A stretch of 64,000 nt of DNA from Paenarthrobacter ilicis (lineage in GTDB: Bacteria > Actinomycetota > Actinomycetes > Actinomycetales > Micrococcaceae). The notes under the pieces are model-generated. The model searched no databases, had not been told where the DNA came from, and saw only the letters and a program-made list of their open reading frames with translations. The translations under genes were made by a program, and so were the position numbers. Location: NCBI RefSeq assembly GCF_016907545.1, contig NZ_JAFBCD010000001.1:434001-498000 (forward strand), read 5' to 3'. Every line of letters begins with the position of its first letter. The stretch's first letter is position 1. Of the stretch, positions 55,811 through 64,000 are shown in pieces.

Positions 55811-55815
55811 CGAAC

Positions 55816-57096
55816 ATGTCCGCCCTACGAGAATCCCTTGGCTTCCTCACAAGCCGCCTCCGCCAGGTTGGCATCTTCGTCGCCCTGATCCTCATCGTCA
55901 TCCTTTTCCAGGTCCTCACCAATGGCATTCTGCTGGAACCCCAGAACGTCACCAACCTGGTGGTCCAGAACAGCTACATCCTGATCCTGGCCATCGGCAT
56001 GGTCATGGTGATCATCGCAGGCCACATCGACCTCTCCGTCGGCTCCATTGCAGGCTTCATTGGCGCCGTGGCCGGCGTGATGATTGTGCACTGGGGCTGG
56101 GCGTGGTGGCTGGCCATTCCGGCCTGCCTCCTGGTGGGTGCCTTGGTTGGCGCGTGGCAGGGCTACTGGATCGCCTACGTGGGCATTCCGGCCTTCATCG
56201 TCACCCTTGCCGGCATGCTGATCTTCCGCGGCCTGACCCTGATCACCCTCAAGAACCAGCAGATCACCCCGTTCCCCAGCGAACTGCGCGCCTTGGGCGG
56301 CGGCTTCCTGCCGGACATCTCCGGTGGTACTTCTGTTCTTGAGTGGCTGACCGTGATCCTTGGTGTGGGCGGTACCGCCGCCATCCTGTTCCAGGCCCTG
56401 AAAGAACGCCGCGTCCGCCGCAAGTTCAACCTGGAAAACGAGCCCATGGCGTGGTTCGCCGTCAAGAACGGCTTCATTGCAGTGCTGATGCTCATCATCA
56501 CGTTCCTGCTGGCCAGCTACCGTGGAACCCCGATCGTGCTGATCGTCCTGGCTGCACTGGTGATCCTCTACTCGGCACTCATGAACAACAGCATCTTTGG
56601 GCGCCACACCTACGCAATCGGTGGCAACCTGCACGCTGCTGAACTCTCCGGCATCAAGACCAAGAAGGTCACCTTCCGCCTCTTCGTCAACATGGGCGTC
56701 CTGGCAGCACTGGCCGGCCTGGTGTTCACCGCACGTTTGAACTCCGCCCAGCCCGCCGGCGGCACCGGCTTTGAACTGGACTCCATTGCCGCGGCCTTCA
56801 TCGGTGGCGCTGCGGTCCAGGGCGGTATCGGTACGGTTGCCGGTGCCATGATTGGTGGCCTGATCATGGGTGTGCTCAACAACGGCATGTCCATCCTGGG
56901 CCTGGGTACTGACTACCAGCAGCTCATCAAGGGCCTGGTGCTTCTGCTTGCTGTGGCCTTCGATATCTTCAACAAGAACCGCACCGGTGCCGGTGGCGGT
57001 TCCGGCATTGCCCGCCGCTTCAAGTGGAAGACCACACCGCCGGCAACCGAGGCAGCCCCCGCTGCCAAAGAACCTGTTGGCGTCGACGCGAAATAG
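55816..57096 (+). CDS. gguB: CUT2-type sugar ABC transporter permease
   Basis: The 426-residue membrane protein has about ten hydrophobic segments. It contains NSYILILAIGMVMVIIAGHI with the following DLSVGSIAGF, IAYVGIPAFIVTLAGMLIFR, and GRHTYAIGGNLHAAELSGIK, the markers of XylH/GguB/MmsB permeases. AAGGA precedes ATG 55816. The C-terminal 40 residues are soluble and charged. It forms the channel with the double ATPase encoded 5 nt upstream. Confidence 0.93.
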   Translation: MSALRESLGFLTSRLRQVGIFVALILIVILFQVLTNGILLEPQNVTNLVVQNSYILILAIGMVMVIIAGHIDLSVGSIAGFIGAVAGVMIVHWGWAWWLAIPACLLVGALVGAWQGYWIAYVGIPAFIVTLAGMLIFRGLTLITLKNQQITPFPSELRALGGGFLPDISGGTSVLEWLTVILGVGGTAAILFQALKERRVRRKFNLENEPMAWFAVKNGFIAVLMLIITFLLASYRGTPIVLIVLAALVILYSALMNNSIFGRHTYAIGGNLHAAELSGIKTKKVTFRLFVNMGVLAALAGLVFTARLNSAQPAGGTGFELDSIAAAFIGGAAVQGGIGTVAGAMIGGLIMGVLNNGMSILGLGTDYQQLIKGLVLLLAVAFDIFNKNRTGAGGGSGIARRFKWKTTPPATEAAPAAKEPVGVDAK

Positions 57097-57102
57097 CCAC
57101 TG

Positions 57103-58248
57103 ATGTCACGCGGGGGAGCGGCCCGGTCCCAGGAAGTTCCCGGGACCGGGCCGGGCGCGGCGGCCGGGCCGGAGACAGCGGCCGGCCCGGAGACGGCGGC
57201 CGGCCCGGGTACACCGGCCAGGCCGCCGGTGATGGGGGATGTCGCCAAGCTGGCCGGCGTCTCGCACCAGACCGTCTCGCGTGTCCTCAACCACCACCCG
57301 AACGTCAGCAGCACCACCAAGGAACGCGTGGAAGCCGCTATCTCCCGTTTGGGTTACCGGCGTAATACCGCGGCCCGGAGCCTGGTGACCCGGCAGTCCC
57401 GGACCATTGGTGTTCTGGCCTGCGAAACGGGGCAATTCGGGCCCGCCAATACCCTGTTGGGCGTTGAACAGGCCGGGCGGGAGGCAGGATACTTCGTCAG
57501 TATCGCCAATCTCCGTGAGGTGACCCGGGAGAGCATCGACGACGCCCTGGCGCATTTCCGGAACCAATCCGTGGACGGGATCGTCATTCTGGTTCCGCAC
57601 CCGGATGTCCTCGCAGTCCTGAGGGATGTCTCCGCGCCGGTGCCAATTGTCGCCGTGGGCGCAGGAGTCGGAAACCAGTTGGCCGGAGCCTCATTGGATC
57701 AACGAATGGGTGCACGTTTGGCGGTGGAACACCTGATTGAACTGGGGCACCGCAGGATCGCCCACATTTCCGGTCCACCACACTGGATCGATGCCGCGGA
57801 GCGCATCAAAGGGTGGCAGGAAGCCCTGGGCACCGCAGGCTTCGAGGCCTCGGTGCTGCTCCGGGGTGGCTGGGACGCCGCCTCCGGTTACCGTGCCGGG
57901 CTTGCCTTGGTTGATCACAGCGATATCACCGCCGTCTTCGTTGCCAATGACCAAATGGCGGTGGGCGTCCTCCGGGCTGTCCAGGAAGCCGGGTTGCGGG
58001 TTCCGCAGGACCTCAGCGTGGTTGGCTACGATGATCAGCCTGAAGCGGAGTTCTTCATGCCTCCCTTGACCACGGTGAAACAGGATTTTGAGGAACTGGG
58101 ACGCCGCTGCATGGAAACGGTGCTCCAGCAGATCGGCGCCGACCCTGCGGGCAACGTTGAGCAAATGGTCACCCCCCGGTTGGTGATCCGTTCCACCACG
58201 GCGGCTCCTGTCACAGACGCCCGCAGCGCGCTGTCCCCACTAAACTAG
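57103..58248 (+). CDS. LacI-family regulator of the ChvE-type transporter
   Basis: From about residue 43 the protein is a normal LacI regulator: VMGDVAKLAGVSHQTVSRVL, NHHPNVSSTTKERVEAAI, then the effector domain (IAHISGPPHWIDAAERIKGW; ITAVFVANDQMAVGVLRAVQ; SVVGYDDQPEAEFFMPPLTT). Residues 1-42 are Gly/Ala/Pro-rich, encoded by a strong hairpin and an 18-bp tandem repeat, and no ribosome site precedes ATG 57103. The true start may be GTG 57229 or ATG 57232. It is the fourth gene of the sugar-transport operon and most likely binds the TTGTGAACGCTAACAA pair. The effector would be the transported sugar. Confidence 0.88.
   Translation: MSRGGAARSQEVPGTGPGAAAGPETAAGPETAAGPGTPARPPVMGDVAKLAGVSHQTVSRVLNHHPNVSSTTKERVEAAISRLGYRRNTAARSLVTRQSRTIGVLACETGQFGPANTLLGVEQAGREAGYFVSIANLREVTRESIDDALAHFRNQSVDGIVILVPHPDVLAVLRDVSAPVPIVAVGAGVGNQLAGASLDQRMGARLAVEHLIELGHRRIAHISGPPHWIDAAERIKGWQEALGTAGFEASVLLRGGWDAASGYRAGLALVDHSDITAVFVANDQMAVGVLRAVQEAGLRVPQDLSVVGYDDQPEAEFFMPPLTTVKQDFEELGRRCMETVLQQIGADPAGNVEQMVTPRLVIRSTTAAPVTDARSALSPLN
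57119..57153 (+). terminator. Perfect 12-bp hairpin at the beginning of the LacI frame
   Basis: CGGCCCGGTCCC (57119-57130) pairs with GGGACCGGGCCG (57142-57153) over an 11-base loop that itself contains GGAAGTTCC. No T tract. It may attenuate read-through from the transporter genes into lacI. Confidence 0.5.
57160..57213. repeat. Three-copy 18-bp repeat in the LacI 5' region
   Basis: GCGGCCGGCCCGGAGACG-like units at 57160, 57178 and 57196 would encode repeated AAGPET if translated. Confidence 0.7.
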
Positions 58249-58253
58249 GAGCC

Positions 58254-58826
58254 ATGACCTCCTCGCATGACACTGCTGCTGCCCGCGCCCGCCTTCTTGA
58301 ACTCATCAAAGAGCTGGCGGTGGTCCGCGGAAAGGTAATCCTCTCCAGCGGCAAAGAAGCGGATTATTACATTGACCTCCGTCGCATCACCCTGCACCAC
58401 GAAGCCTCCAAACTGGTGGGTCAGGTCATGCTGGAGATGATTGACGACGCCGGTGTGCAGGTTGAGTGCGCAGGTGGACTCACCATGGGGGCAGACCCTG
58501 TGGGTACCGCCGTGATGCACGCGGCAGCCGATGCTGGCCGCGCCGTGGACGCCTTTGTGGTCCGCAAGGCCCAGAAGTCCTACGGCATGGGCCGCCAGGT
58601 GGAGGGTCCCTCGGTTGAAGGCCGCAATGTTGTGGTCCTGGAGGACACGTCCACCACCGGCGGATCCGCACTGACCGCCGTCGAGGGTGTCCGCAAAGCC
58701 GGCGGCAACGTGGTGGCTGTTGCCGTGATCGTGGACCGCAACACCGGTGCCAAAGAGAAGATCGAAGCCGAAACAGGCGTGCCGTACCTCTTTGCTTTCG
58801 GCAAGGACGAGCTCGGCCTGGACTAA
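58254..58826 (+). CDS. pyrE: Orotate phosphoribosyltransferase
   Basis: The 190-residue protein has KVILSSGKEADYYIDLRRIT at the N terminus and the PRPP-binding loop VVVLEDTSTTGGSALTAVEG, preceded by FVVRKAQKSYGMGRQVEGPS. PyrE joins orotate to PRPP, giving OMP in pyrimidine synthesis. It starts 5 nt after the LacI stop, but I see no functional tie; pyr genes are not clustered here. The ATG is the first of the frame and the length is normal. Confidence 0.95.
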   Translation: MTSSHDTAAARARLLELIKELAVVRGKVILSSGKEADYYIDLRRITLHHEASKLVGQVMLEMIDDAGVQVECAGGLTMGADPVGTAVMHAAADAGRAVDAFVVRKAQKSYGMGRQVEGPSVEGRNVVVLEDTSTTGGSALTAVEGVRKAGGNVVAVAVIVDRNTGAKEKIEAETGVPYLFAFGKDELGLD

Positions 58827-58899
58827 GCACCATTCCATACCGCGGGCAGTCATCATGCTGAGGATGTGAGGTTCTGCTCCTGAAGCCTATGCTTGCTGC

Positions 58900-60036
58900 G
58901 TGGATGTGCAAGTAGGGAATCAACCGGCGCCGCCGGAGGTGGACGAACACCTCCGCGCGCCGGTTGCCGGCCCGTCCCCCGCGCAGCCTGAAACGGCAGA
59001 GGATCCGGGCTCGTGGGCCCGTGTCCTCCCTTACGCTGCGCGCCTGAAAAAGTCCTCGCGCCGGAACTTCCTCCTTGCCACAGGAGCGTCCGCTGCTTTG
59101 GTCGGAGACATGCTGTTCACGCGCCACGTGCAGGCCGAACGGCGATCCACCAAGATCCTTCGCATGCCGGACAACTTCTCCGACCTTTACTTCCCGAAAG
59201 CCAGTTGGATCCTCTTCCCCGGGTTCAAGACAAGTTGGGAAGAGGCGCAGTGGATCCTCAATACGCTCCGCCCGGCCATGCACCAGCGCGGCCGCATGGC
59301 CGCCGTCGGGTATTCCAACCTGGGGTTGGACGTGGACGAAATTGTGCGCGCCATCATTTTGCATGTCAGGGAACTGGGGCTGGAGAAGCTGTACTTTTAC
59401 GGCCATAGTTTCGGCGGCATGCTGGCCACCCAGGTTGCTGCGCGCTTGCTGGAACTCCACGGCCAGGAGACGCAGCTGATCGTGTTGGACTCCAGCCCGT
59501 TCAACAGGTCCGATGTCCTTGACCAGAGCTGGTTCGACGGCGTGGTGTTCCTCTATGAGAACGGCTTCCGCATCCCCTCTGTCCTGCGTGGTGGCTACGA
59601 ACTGGGGGAGCGGGTGGTGCACAAGGATGAGCGCACCTGGCGCCAGATCCTGGACCAAACGCTGGAACAACTCTCACCCATTGCCCCGTCCAGTGTGCTG
59701 ATCCAAACCGAGTCCGCGTACATCTACCACTTTGACGGGCTGCGGTTGGCGGGGAAGATCGGGAACGCAAAAATGGCGTTCTTGGGGAACTCCGAGGATG
59801 GAACCGTCAATTACGAGTCCGCCCGCGCAGGATGGAGCAGGGTGTTTGGTGCCAACATGGCACTGCCAACCCTCAGCACAGAAGGCGCCAGGCCCGCCCA
59901 CGCCAGTCCGCAGTGGAACGGGGACGTGTACCGGAGGCTGCTGGAACAGGTCCAGGACCAACTGCAGCCCTTGCCCGCTCAACCCGAAGAGCCGTCCTAC
60001 CAGGAACCGAACGGCAAGATCATCCGGCCAGCCTAG
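58900..60036 (+). CDS. Alpha/beta hydrolase with a possible Tat-like segment
   Basis: The 378-residue protein has a proline-rich N terminus, then KKSSRRNFLLATGASAALVG (about 50-69), which looks like a twin-arginine signal displaced 50 residues from the start. After this an alpha/beta hydrolase fold follows with FPGFKTSWEEAQ and the nucleophile elbow YGHSFGG (Ser170). A downstream start that would put the RR motif at the N terminus is not obvious. Substrate unknown; it may be a lipase- or esterase-like enzyme. The GTG start at 58900 has no strong ribosome site. It is convergent with the phosphatase gene. Confidence 0.8.
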   Translation: MDVQVGNQPAPPEVDEHLRAPVAGPSPAQPETAEDPGSWARVLPYAARLKKSSRRNFLLATGASAALVGDMLFTRHVQAERRSTKILRMPDNFSDLYFPKASWILFPGFKTSWEEAQWILNTLRPAMHQRGRMAAVGYSNLGLDVDEIVRAIILHVRELGLEKLYFYGHSFGGMLATQVAARLLELHGQETQLIVLDSSPFNRSDVLDQSWFDGVVFLYENGFRIPSVLRGGYELGERVVHKDERTWRQILDQTLEQLSPIAPSSVLIQTESAYIYHFDGLRLAGKIGNAKMAFLGNSEDGTVNYESARAGWSRVFGANMALPTLSTEGARPAHASPQWNGDVYRRLLEQVQDQLQPLPAQPEEPSYQEPNGKIIRPA

Positions 60037-60070
60037 ATGTGGGCAGTAGAACTGGTTTTGGACGGCAGAA

Positions 60071-60841
60071 CTAGTGCAGACGCAGGTTTGCGACGTCTGC
60101 AGCGGTGAGTCCGGCGTCCCTCAGGAACGAGCCGGCATCTTTGAACTCCCCGGCAAACCCGGCCAGGAAGTGGCGCATGGCGGTTTCGGGGCTCTGAAGG
60201 ATCATGAGGTCAGGACTGAAGAATTCTTCCCGGGCCGAAGGGACACTGAGCCGCCACGTCTCCGCCATGACCTTCAGGACCTCCGGAAGGTTGGGCGTGG
60301 TGGCCGCATAGTCAGCCACCACTTGGTCCTCGTTCCCGCCACTTGCCAGCATGGCGATCGCGGAAACCACACCCGTCCTGTCCTTGCCCAAGGAACAGTG
60401 GATCAGCGTGCGCTTACCGCGGGCAGCAGGTCGCAGTGCAGTTGCCACCCACTCCGGACGCATCCGGACCCAGTCCAGATACAACTCGCCCAAATCCTCC
60501 GCCGTCCGGACAGACTGCAGCGATCCCGCCACCGTGGTGGGATCCAACGGGTTGAGAATCAGCTCAACAGCAGGCGGGACGACGGCGGCGGGTGCGGATC
60601 CGCCGTCGGCTGCGGTAATGCCCGGGCCGTCCACCGCAGCCTGTCCGGTACCCGTCGTCCGGCCAGGGTCGGTGACCAACCATGGCACCAAGGACCGTTC
60701 AAGCTCGCTCCGCAGGTCCACGATTGCCTGGATGCCGTGCCCGCTGAGGAAGCCGGACGTGGCCGCCGCATCCAACCCGAAGGGCTGGCTGCCCCGCAGG
60801 ATCCGGCCACCAGCCAGCGGACGGAGATTGAGCACGGCCAT
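60071..60841 (-). CDS. Tyrosine-protein phosphatase (PtpB / Y_phosphatase3 type)
   Basis: The 256-residue protein shows GGRILRGSQPFGLDAAATSG, IQAIVDLRSELER and the P-loop IHCSLGKDRTGVVSAIAML (Cys149, Arg155), the HC-x2-GKDRTG type of Mycobacterium PtpB-like phosphatases that act on phosphotyrosine, phosphoserine or phosphoinositides. A Gly/Ala/Pro-rich insertion of about 40 residues (55-95) separates the N-terminal part from the rest. AAAGGA lies upstream of the ATG. It follows the HAD phosphatase gene by 25 nt on the same strand and is likely co-transcribed with it. Confidence 0.9.
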   Translation of the reverse strand: MAVLNLRPLAGGRILRGSQPFGLDAAATSGFLSGHGIQAIVDLRSELERSLVPWLVTDPGRTTGTGQAAVDGPGITAADGGSAPAAVVPPAVELILNPLDPTTVAGSLQSVRTAEDLGELYLDWVRMRPEWVATALRPAARGKRTLIHCSLGKDRTGVVSAIAMLASGGNEDQVVADYAATTPNLPEVLKVMAETWRLSVPSAREEFFSPDLMILQSPETAMRHFLAGFAGEFKDAGSFLRDAGLTAADVANLRLH

Positions 60842-60866
60842 TGCGGAGTTCCTTTGGAAGGTTTGC

Positions 60867-61697
60867 CTAGATCTGGCTCTTCAGGTCAGCCACGGAGTTG
60901 AGGATCTGGTTGGGCCGGAAGGGGAAGGACACAATTTCTTCCCGCTGAGTGATGCCGCTGAGCACCAACACCGTGTGAAGGCCCGCTTCCATTCCTGCCA
61001 CGATGTCCGTATCCATGCGGTCGCCAATCATGGCGGTGGTCTCGGAGTGGGCATCGATCTGGTTCATGGCGGACCGGAACATCATGGGGTTGGGCTTGCC
61101 CACGATGTAGGGTTCCCGGCCGGTTGCCTTGGTGATCATCGCCGCGATGGCACCCGTGGCCGGCATGGGGCCGTCCTTGGATGGGCCGGTGGCGTCAGGG
61201 TTGGTGGCGATGAAGCGGGCGCCGGCCAGGATGTGCCGGACGGCCATGGTGATTGCTTCAAAGGAGTAGGTGCGGGTTTCCCCCAGGACCACGAAGTCCG
61301 GGTCCGTGTCCGTGAGGATGAAGCCGGCCTCGTGAAGGGCCGTAGTCAGGCCTGCCTCGCCAATGGTGTAGGCACGGTTGCCCGAATCGGACGACTGGAC
61401 CTGGTCCTTCAGGAACTGGGCCGTGGCCAGGGCGGAAGTCCAGATGTTCTCTTCCGGAACTTCCAGCCCGGAGGCGTGCAGGCGGGCTGCGAGGTCCCGG
61501 GGAGTGAAGATGGAGTTGTTGGTCAGGACCAGGAACCGCTTGGACGTATCCACCCAGCGTTGGATCAACTCCGCCGCGCCGGGGATCGCTTGGTTTTCAT
61601 GGACCAGGACGCCGTCCATGTCAGTGAGCCAGCATTCGATCTCGTGACCGTTGCGGTACACAGAGGTGGACGTGTGGGGCGTGGTTTCTTCTGCCAT
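60867..61697 (-). CDS. HAD-IIA family (NagD-like) sugar phosphatase
   Basis: The 276-residue protein has HAD motif I CWLTDMDGVLVHENQAIPGA, motif II VLTNNS, a cap domain of the IIA type, and motifs III/IV GKPNPMMF and IGDRMDTDIVAGMEAGLHTV. NagD-like enzymes dephosphorylate sugar phosphates and nucleotides. GGAGG five bases before ATG 61697 sets the start; the open frame continues to 62384 only because the opposite strand carries a short-period repeat. It is divergent from the Pro/Gln-rich protein gene and heads a two-gene unit with the tyrosine phosphatase. Confidence 0.92.
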   Translation of the reverse strand: MAEETTPHTSTSVYRNGHEIECWLTDMDGVLVHENQAIPGAAELIQRWVDTSKRFLVLTNNSIFTPRDLAARLHASGLEVPEENIWTSALATAQFLKDQVQSSDSGNRAYTIGEAGLTTALHEAGFILTDTDPDFVVLGETRTYSFEAITMAVRHILAGARFIATNPDATGPSKDGPMPATGAIAAMITKATGREPYIVGKPNPMMFRSAMNQIDAHSETTAMIGDRMDTDIVAGMEAGLHTVLVLSGITQREEIVSFPFRPNQILNSVADLKSQI

Positions 61698-61997
61698 ATT
61701 TGCCTCCGGCTGGTGTTGAACATGCACTGGGTACCAGTCTTCCATCATTCGGCCGTCTGGACATCCCGGAAGGATCCCTATGTGGGAAGTTCTGCCCATG
61801 TGGATAACCCCTTGTGACTTGCAAGGCAGGCCGCCTGCTGAACTACGCTGGTGGCTGCACGGAACGGGCCACACCGCGGGTCGGGGGATCATCACGGTAT
61901 TCATACAGGCTCCCGCGCTTCCGCAGGTCCCCTTCAGGATTGTCCACCGGATTTCCCGTGGACGCCGGTACCACCACTGCTTACGAAAGGGCCTGCA
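61698..61997. other. 300-bp divergent intergenic region
   Basis: This stretch separates the HAD gene from the Pro/Gln-rich protein gene. I see the two ribosome sites (GGAGG at the left edge, GAAAGGG at the right) but no convincing promoter pair, palindrome or coding frame. Confidence 0.45.
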
Positions 61998-63278
61998 ATG
62001 AGCAAGAACGACGGAGTACCCCAGCCTCCCTACAACCCGGACGGCGTTCCCCAGCCGCGCTACGGAACGGGGCAGGAGCCGTATCGTCAGTATCAGCCGG
62101 GCGCGCAGAACCAGCAGCCGGGCCAGTACCAGCCCGGCCAGGGGCAGGAGGGCCAGACGGAAGCCTTCCCCACCCAGCCGCCAGCTACACAAGCTTTCCC
62201 CACGCAGCAGTACCCAACGCAGCAGTACCCAAGCCAGCAGGGTTTCCCGCCGCCCGCGGCGCACTACCCCGGCCAACCAGCGGGACCCGGCCAACCAGCG
62301 GGACCCGGCCAACCAGCGGGACCCGGCCAACCAGCGGGACCCGGCCAACCAGCGGGACCCGGCCAACCAGCGGGACCCGGCCAACCAGCGGGTCCGGGCC
62401 AGGGCCCGGGTGACCAGAACAAGAAGTCGCTGTTCCTCATCCTGGGCGGCGTGGCCGTCGTCGTGATCATTGCGCTGGTGGTGGCGTTTACGTGGTTGAT
62501 TCCGTCCATGGCGAAGCCGACGGCGGTTGAGTCGCCGTCCGTGGCGGCGTCTGAGGAAGCCTCGGATGCCGCAGCCGAGCCTTCAACCGATCCTGAGCCC
62601 TCCGCAGACGCAGAGCCTTCGGCCCAGGCATCGGGGTCAACGGACATCCCTGCCGGGGCCATCCCGCTGCCTGCGGTCTGGGAGCAGCTCCAGGGTCCCA
62701 GCAACGTTCCCGCTGATGGGGATCCACTGTTCAGCAAGTGGGTAACGGGCGAATCGTCCTTCCAGTACCTTGCTGAGTGGACCCATGACGAGTCGTTTGG
62801 AATTACCAAGGATCCCTCCACGGGTGAGGAAATCCAGAAGCGCGCCCAGGGCACGGTGGAAACCGATGCGGACGGAATTGCGCAGGCTTACGCGTTCTTC
62901 GCCGAGTCGGAGGAGGGCAAGTTCGGCAAGAACCCGGACGACGTCAAGAAAGCCATCAAGGACATTGAGGCCCGGTTCAAGGGCATGACTGCCACGGAAC
63001 TGCCGCAGAACCTTGTGGGCCACAAATGTACTTCCAACTTCAAAACCAGCATGCCCGAAGCCCGTGAGTTCCGCCGCGGCGTAGCTGTGGTGATTGGTTT
63101 CACCTGCAACAACGCCCGCGGCGAGGCCATCCAGGCGGTCAACCTGTTCTCCGTGACACCGTGGGGCACCCCGCAGATGCTCGGCGTGAGCGGGCACAAG
63201 GAGTACTGGGACGCGCACCCCGGACTGTTTGAGCAGCTGGCCAACTCATACCGCATCAACAAGTGGAAAGTGGGCTAA
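61998..63278 (+). CDS. Membrane-anchored protein with Pro/Gln-rich repeats, function unknown
   Basis: Residues 1-140 are a cytosolic low-complexity tail rich in Pro, Gln and Gly. It includes seven perfect-length GQPAGP units (about 92-133) made by an 18-bp tandem repeat. A single membrane segment follows (about 143-165, LFLILGGVAVVVIIALVVAF). Then comes an acidic Ser/Ala/Glu/Pro linker and an extracellular domain of about 200 residues with two cysteines (HKCTSNFKTS and IGFTCNNARG) that could form a disulfide. GAAAGGG precedes ATG 61998. The layout is common among actinobacterial envelope proteins, but I cannot name the domain. Confidence 0.82.
   Translation: MSKNDGVPQPPYNPDGVPQPRYGTGQEPYRQYQPGAQNQQPGQYQPGQGQEGQTEAFPTQPPATQAFPTQQYPTQQYPSQQGFPPPAAHYPGQPAGPGQPAGPGQPAGPGQPAGPGQPAGPGQPAGPGQPAGPGQGPGDQNKKSLFLILGGVAVVVIIALVVAFTWLIPSMAKPTAVESPSVAASEEASDAAAEPSTDPEPSADAEPSAQASGSTDIPAGAIPLPAVWEQLQGPSNVPADGDPLFSKWVTGESSFQYLAEWTHDESFGITKDPSTGEEIQKRAQGTVETDADGIAQAYAFFAESEEGKFGKNPDDVKKAIKDIEARFKGMTATELPQNLVGHKCTSNFKTSMPEAREFRRGVAVVIGFTCNNARGEAIQAVNLFSVTPWGTPQMLGVSGHKEYWDAHPGLFEQLANSYRINKWKVG
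62271..62396 (+). repeat. Seven-copy 18-bp coding tandem repeat
   Basis: GGCCAACCAGCGGGACCC is repeated without change six times from 62271, and a seventh copy ends with two base changes. It encodes GQPAGP units. Confidence 0.95.
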
Positions 63279-63329
63279 GGCTCCGAACAGCCGGGCAGGT
63301 TGAACTCCGGGCAGGGCTAAAGTTGAGGG

Positions 63330-64000
63330 GTGACTGACCTTCCCCCCAACTCCGCCCTGCCCGCCCCTGCCGACGGAACGGCTGCCGAAGAAGCCCCTGC
63401 GGGTGGCGAGGCAGAAGCCAAAGTGGAGGTCGGCGTCGGCCCCTGGGAAGGTGAGTTGCCTGCAGGCGACCATTGGGACCCGGACCTGTTGAGGGACGGT
63501 GACCGCCGCAACGTTGTGGATCAGTACCGGTACTGGAAGCACGAAGCGATCGTGGCCGACCTCGACTCCAAACGCCACGAGTTCCACATTGCCATTGAAA
63601 ACTGGCAGCACGACCTCAACATCGGCACCGTGGTCCGCACAGCCAACGCTTTCCTTGCCAAAGAGGTCCACATCATCGGACGACGGCGGTGGAACCGGCG
63701 CGGCGCCATGGTCACCGATCGCTACCAGCACGTCCGCCACCACCCCACAGTGGAGGATTTTGTCCAGTGGGCGCAGGGGGAGGGGCTGGCCGTGATCGGG
63801 ATCGACATTTTCCCGGACTCAGTGCCGCTGGAAACCTACGACCTTCCGGAGAAGTGCGTGCTGGTGTTCGGCCAGGAGGGACCCGGGCTGACGCCGGAGG
63901 TTCACGAGGCTGCCGAGGCCACGCTGTCCATTGAGCAGTTCGGATCCACTCGGTCCATGAACGCCGCATCCGCCGCCGCAATCGCCATGCACGCCTGGGT
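63330..64000 (+). CDS. SpoU/TrmH-family RNA methyltransferase, cut by window edge
   Basis: The frame from GTG 63330 is open to the window end (about 223 residues). After an acidic Ala/Pro-rich N terminus it contains NIGTVVRTANAF (motif 1), LVFGQEGPGLTPE (motif 2) and GSTRSMNAASAAAIAMHAW (motif 3), the knotted SAM-binding site of 2'-O-ribose methyltransferases acting on tRNA or rRNA. GAGGG overlaps the region just before the GTG. Only a few C-terminal residues seem to be missing. The exact nucleoside methylated cannot be deduced. Confidence 0.88.
   Translation, partial: MTDLPPNSALPAPADGTAAEEAPAGGEAEAKVEVGVGPWEGELPAGDHWDPDLLRDGDRRNVVDQYRYWKHEAIVADLDSKRHEFHIAIENWQHDLNIGTVVRTANAFLAKEVHIIGRRRWNRRGAMVTDRYQHVRHHPTVEDFVQWAQGEGLAVIGIDIFPDSVPLETYDLPEKCVLVFGQEGPGLTPEVHEAAEATLSIEQFGSTRSMNAASAAAIAMHAW

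Noticed and set aside
61698..62384. N-terminal extension of the HAD phosphatase made of repeated AGSRWL units
   Set aside because: It is the antisense of the GQPAGP coding repeat. A clear GGAGG site and ATG at 61697 mark the true start.

Overview
The window is high-GC DNA with tightly packed genes, frequent GTG and TTG starts and 4-bp ATGA overlaps. Gene content (dimethylglycine oxidase very like the Arthrobacter globiformis enzyme as I remember it, TipA-like and PadR regulators, DUF222/HNH protein, 3-hydroxyisobutyrate cluster) points to an actinobacterium of the Arthrobacter/Paenarthrobacter group. No rRNA, tRNA, CRISPR, IS element or prophage was seen.

Region 1 (1-10.3 kb) is a glycine-betaine and one-carbon catabolism locus. 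A divergently placed Rieske oxygenase and reductase pair (gbcA/gbcB type) would demethylate betaine to dimethylglycine. On the minus strand purU, dimethylglycine oxidase, an FchA-type cyclohydrolase, a FolD-like dehydrogenase lacking the usual catalytic lysine, and a truncated FdhF/YdeP-like oxidoreductase would carry the methyl carbon to formate and possibly CO2. GntR and LysR regulators sit inside the locus.

Region 2 (10.4-23.6 kb) holds ordinary chromosomal genes: a small winged-helix-like protein, photolyase, the mmsA/3-HIB-CoA hydrolase/mmsB/enoyl-CoA hydratase operon for valine-type degradation, a TenA_E protein, a DUF222/HNH protein, MarR, an acyl-CoA synthetase and an acyl-CoA dehydrogenase.

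Region 3 (23.6-29.9 kb, minus strand) is the most unusual part. It is a compact RiPP-like operon: an unlisted 45-residue precursor ending in Arg-Arg-Cys, an E1/ThiF-like adenylating protein, a substrate-binding-protein-like polypeptide with no signal peptide (its likely start is separated by a G7 tract frameshift), a SagB-type flavin dehydrogenase, an ABC-ATPase/GNAT fusion and an MFS exporter. No YcaO or PEARL gene is visible. A TipA-like (MerR+TipAS) regulator and a PadR regulator flank it.

Region 4 (31.7-52.7 kb) has nadE and then a large hexuronate/glycoside regulon: two LacI paralogues, two pairs of TIM-barrel isomerase plus Gfo/Idh/MocA oxidoreductase, an Opp/Dpp-type ABC transporter with a permease-ATPase fusion, uxaC, a fructuronate reductase-like gene, a GPH symporter, manD, and a gluconokinase fused to a GH3 glycosidase. 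Five good and one weak copies of an 18-bp LacI-type operator lie before the transcription units.

Region 5 (52.7-64 kb) carries a ChvE/GguAB-type sugar ABC transporter with its own LacI regulator and paired operators, pyrE, an alpha/beta hydrolase, a tyrosine phosphatase, a HAD-IIA phosphatase, a Pro/Gln-rich membrane-anchored protein and a truncated SpoU/TrmH methyltransferase. A 32-bp-period repeat (GGGATGTGAGAGAGGGAC core) occurs as a tandem array near 31.6 kb and as an inverted cluster near 43.4 kb.
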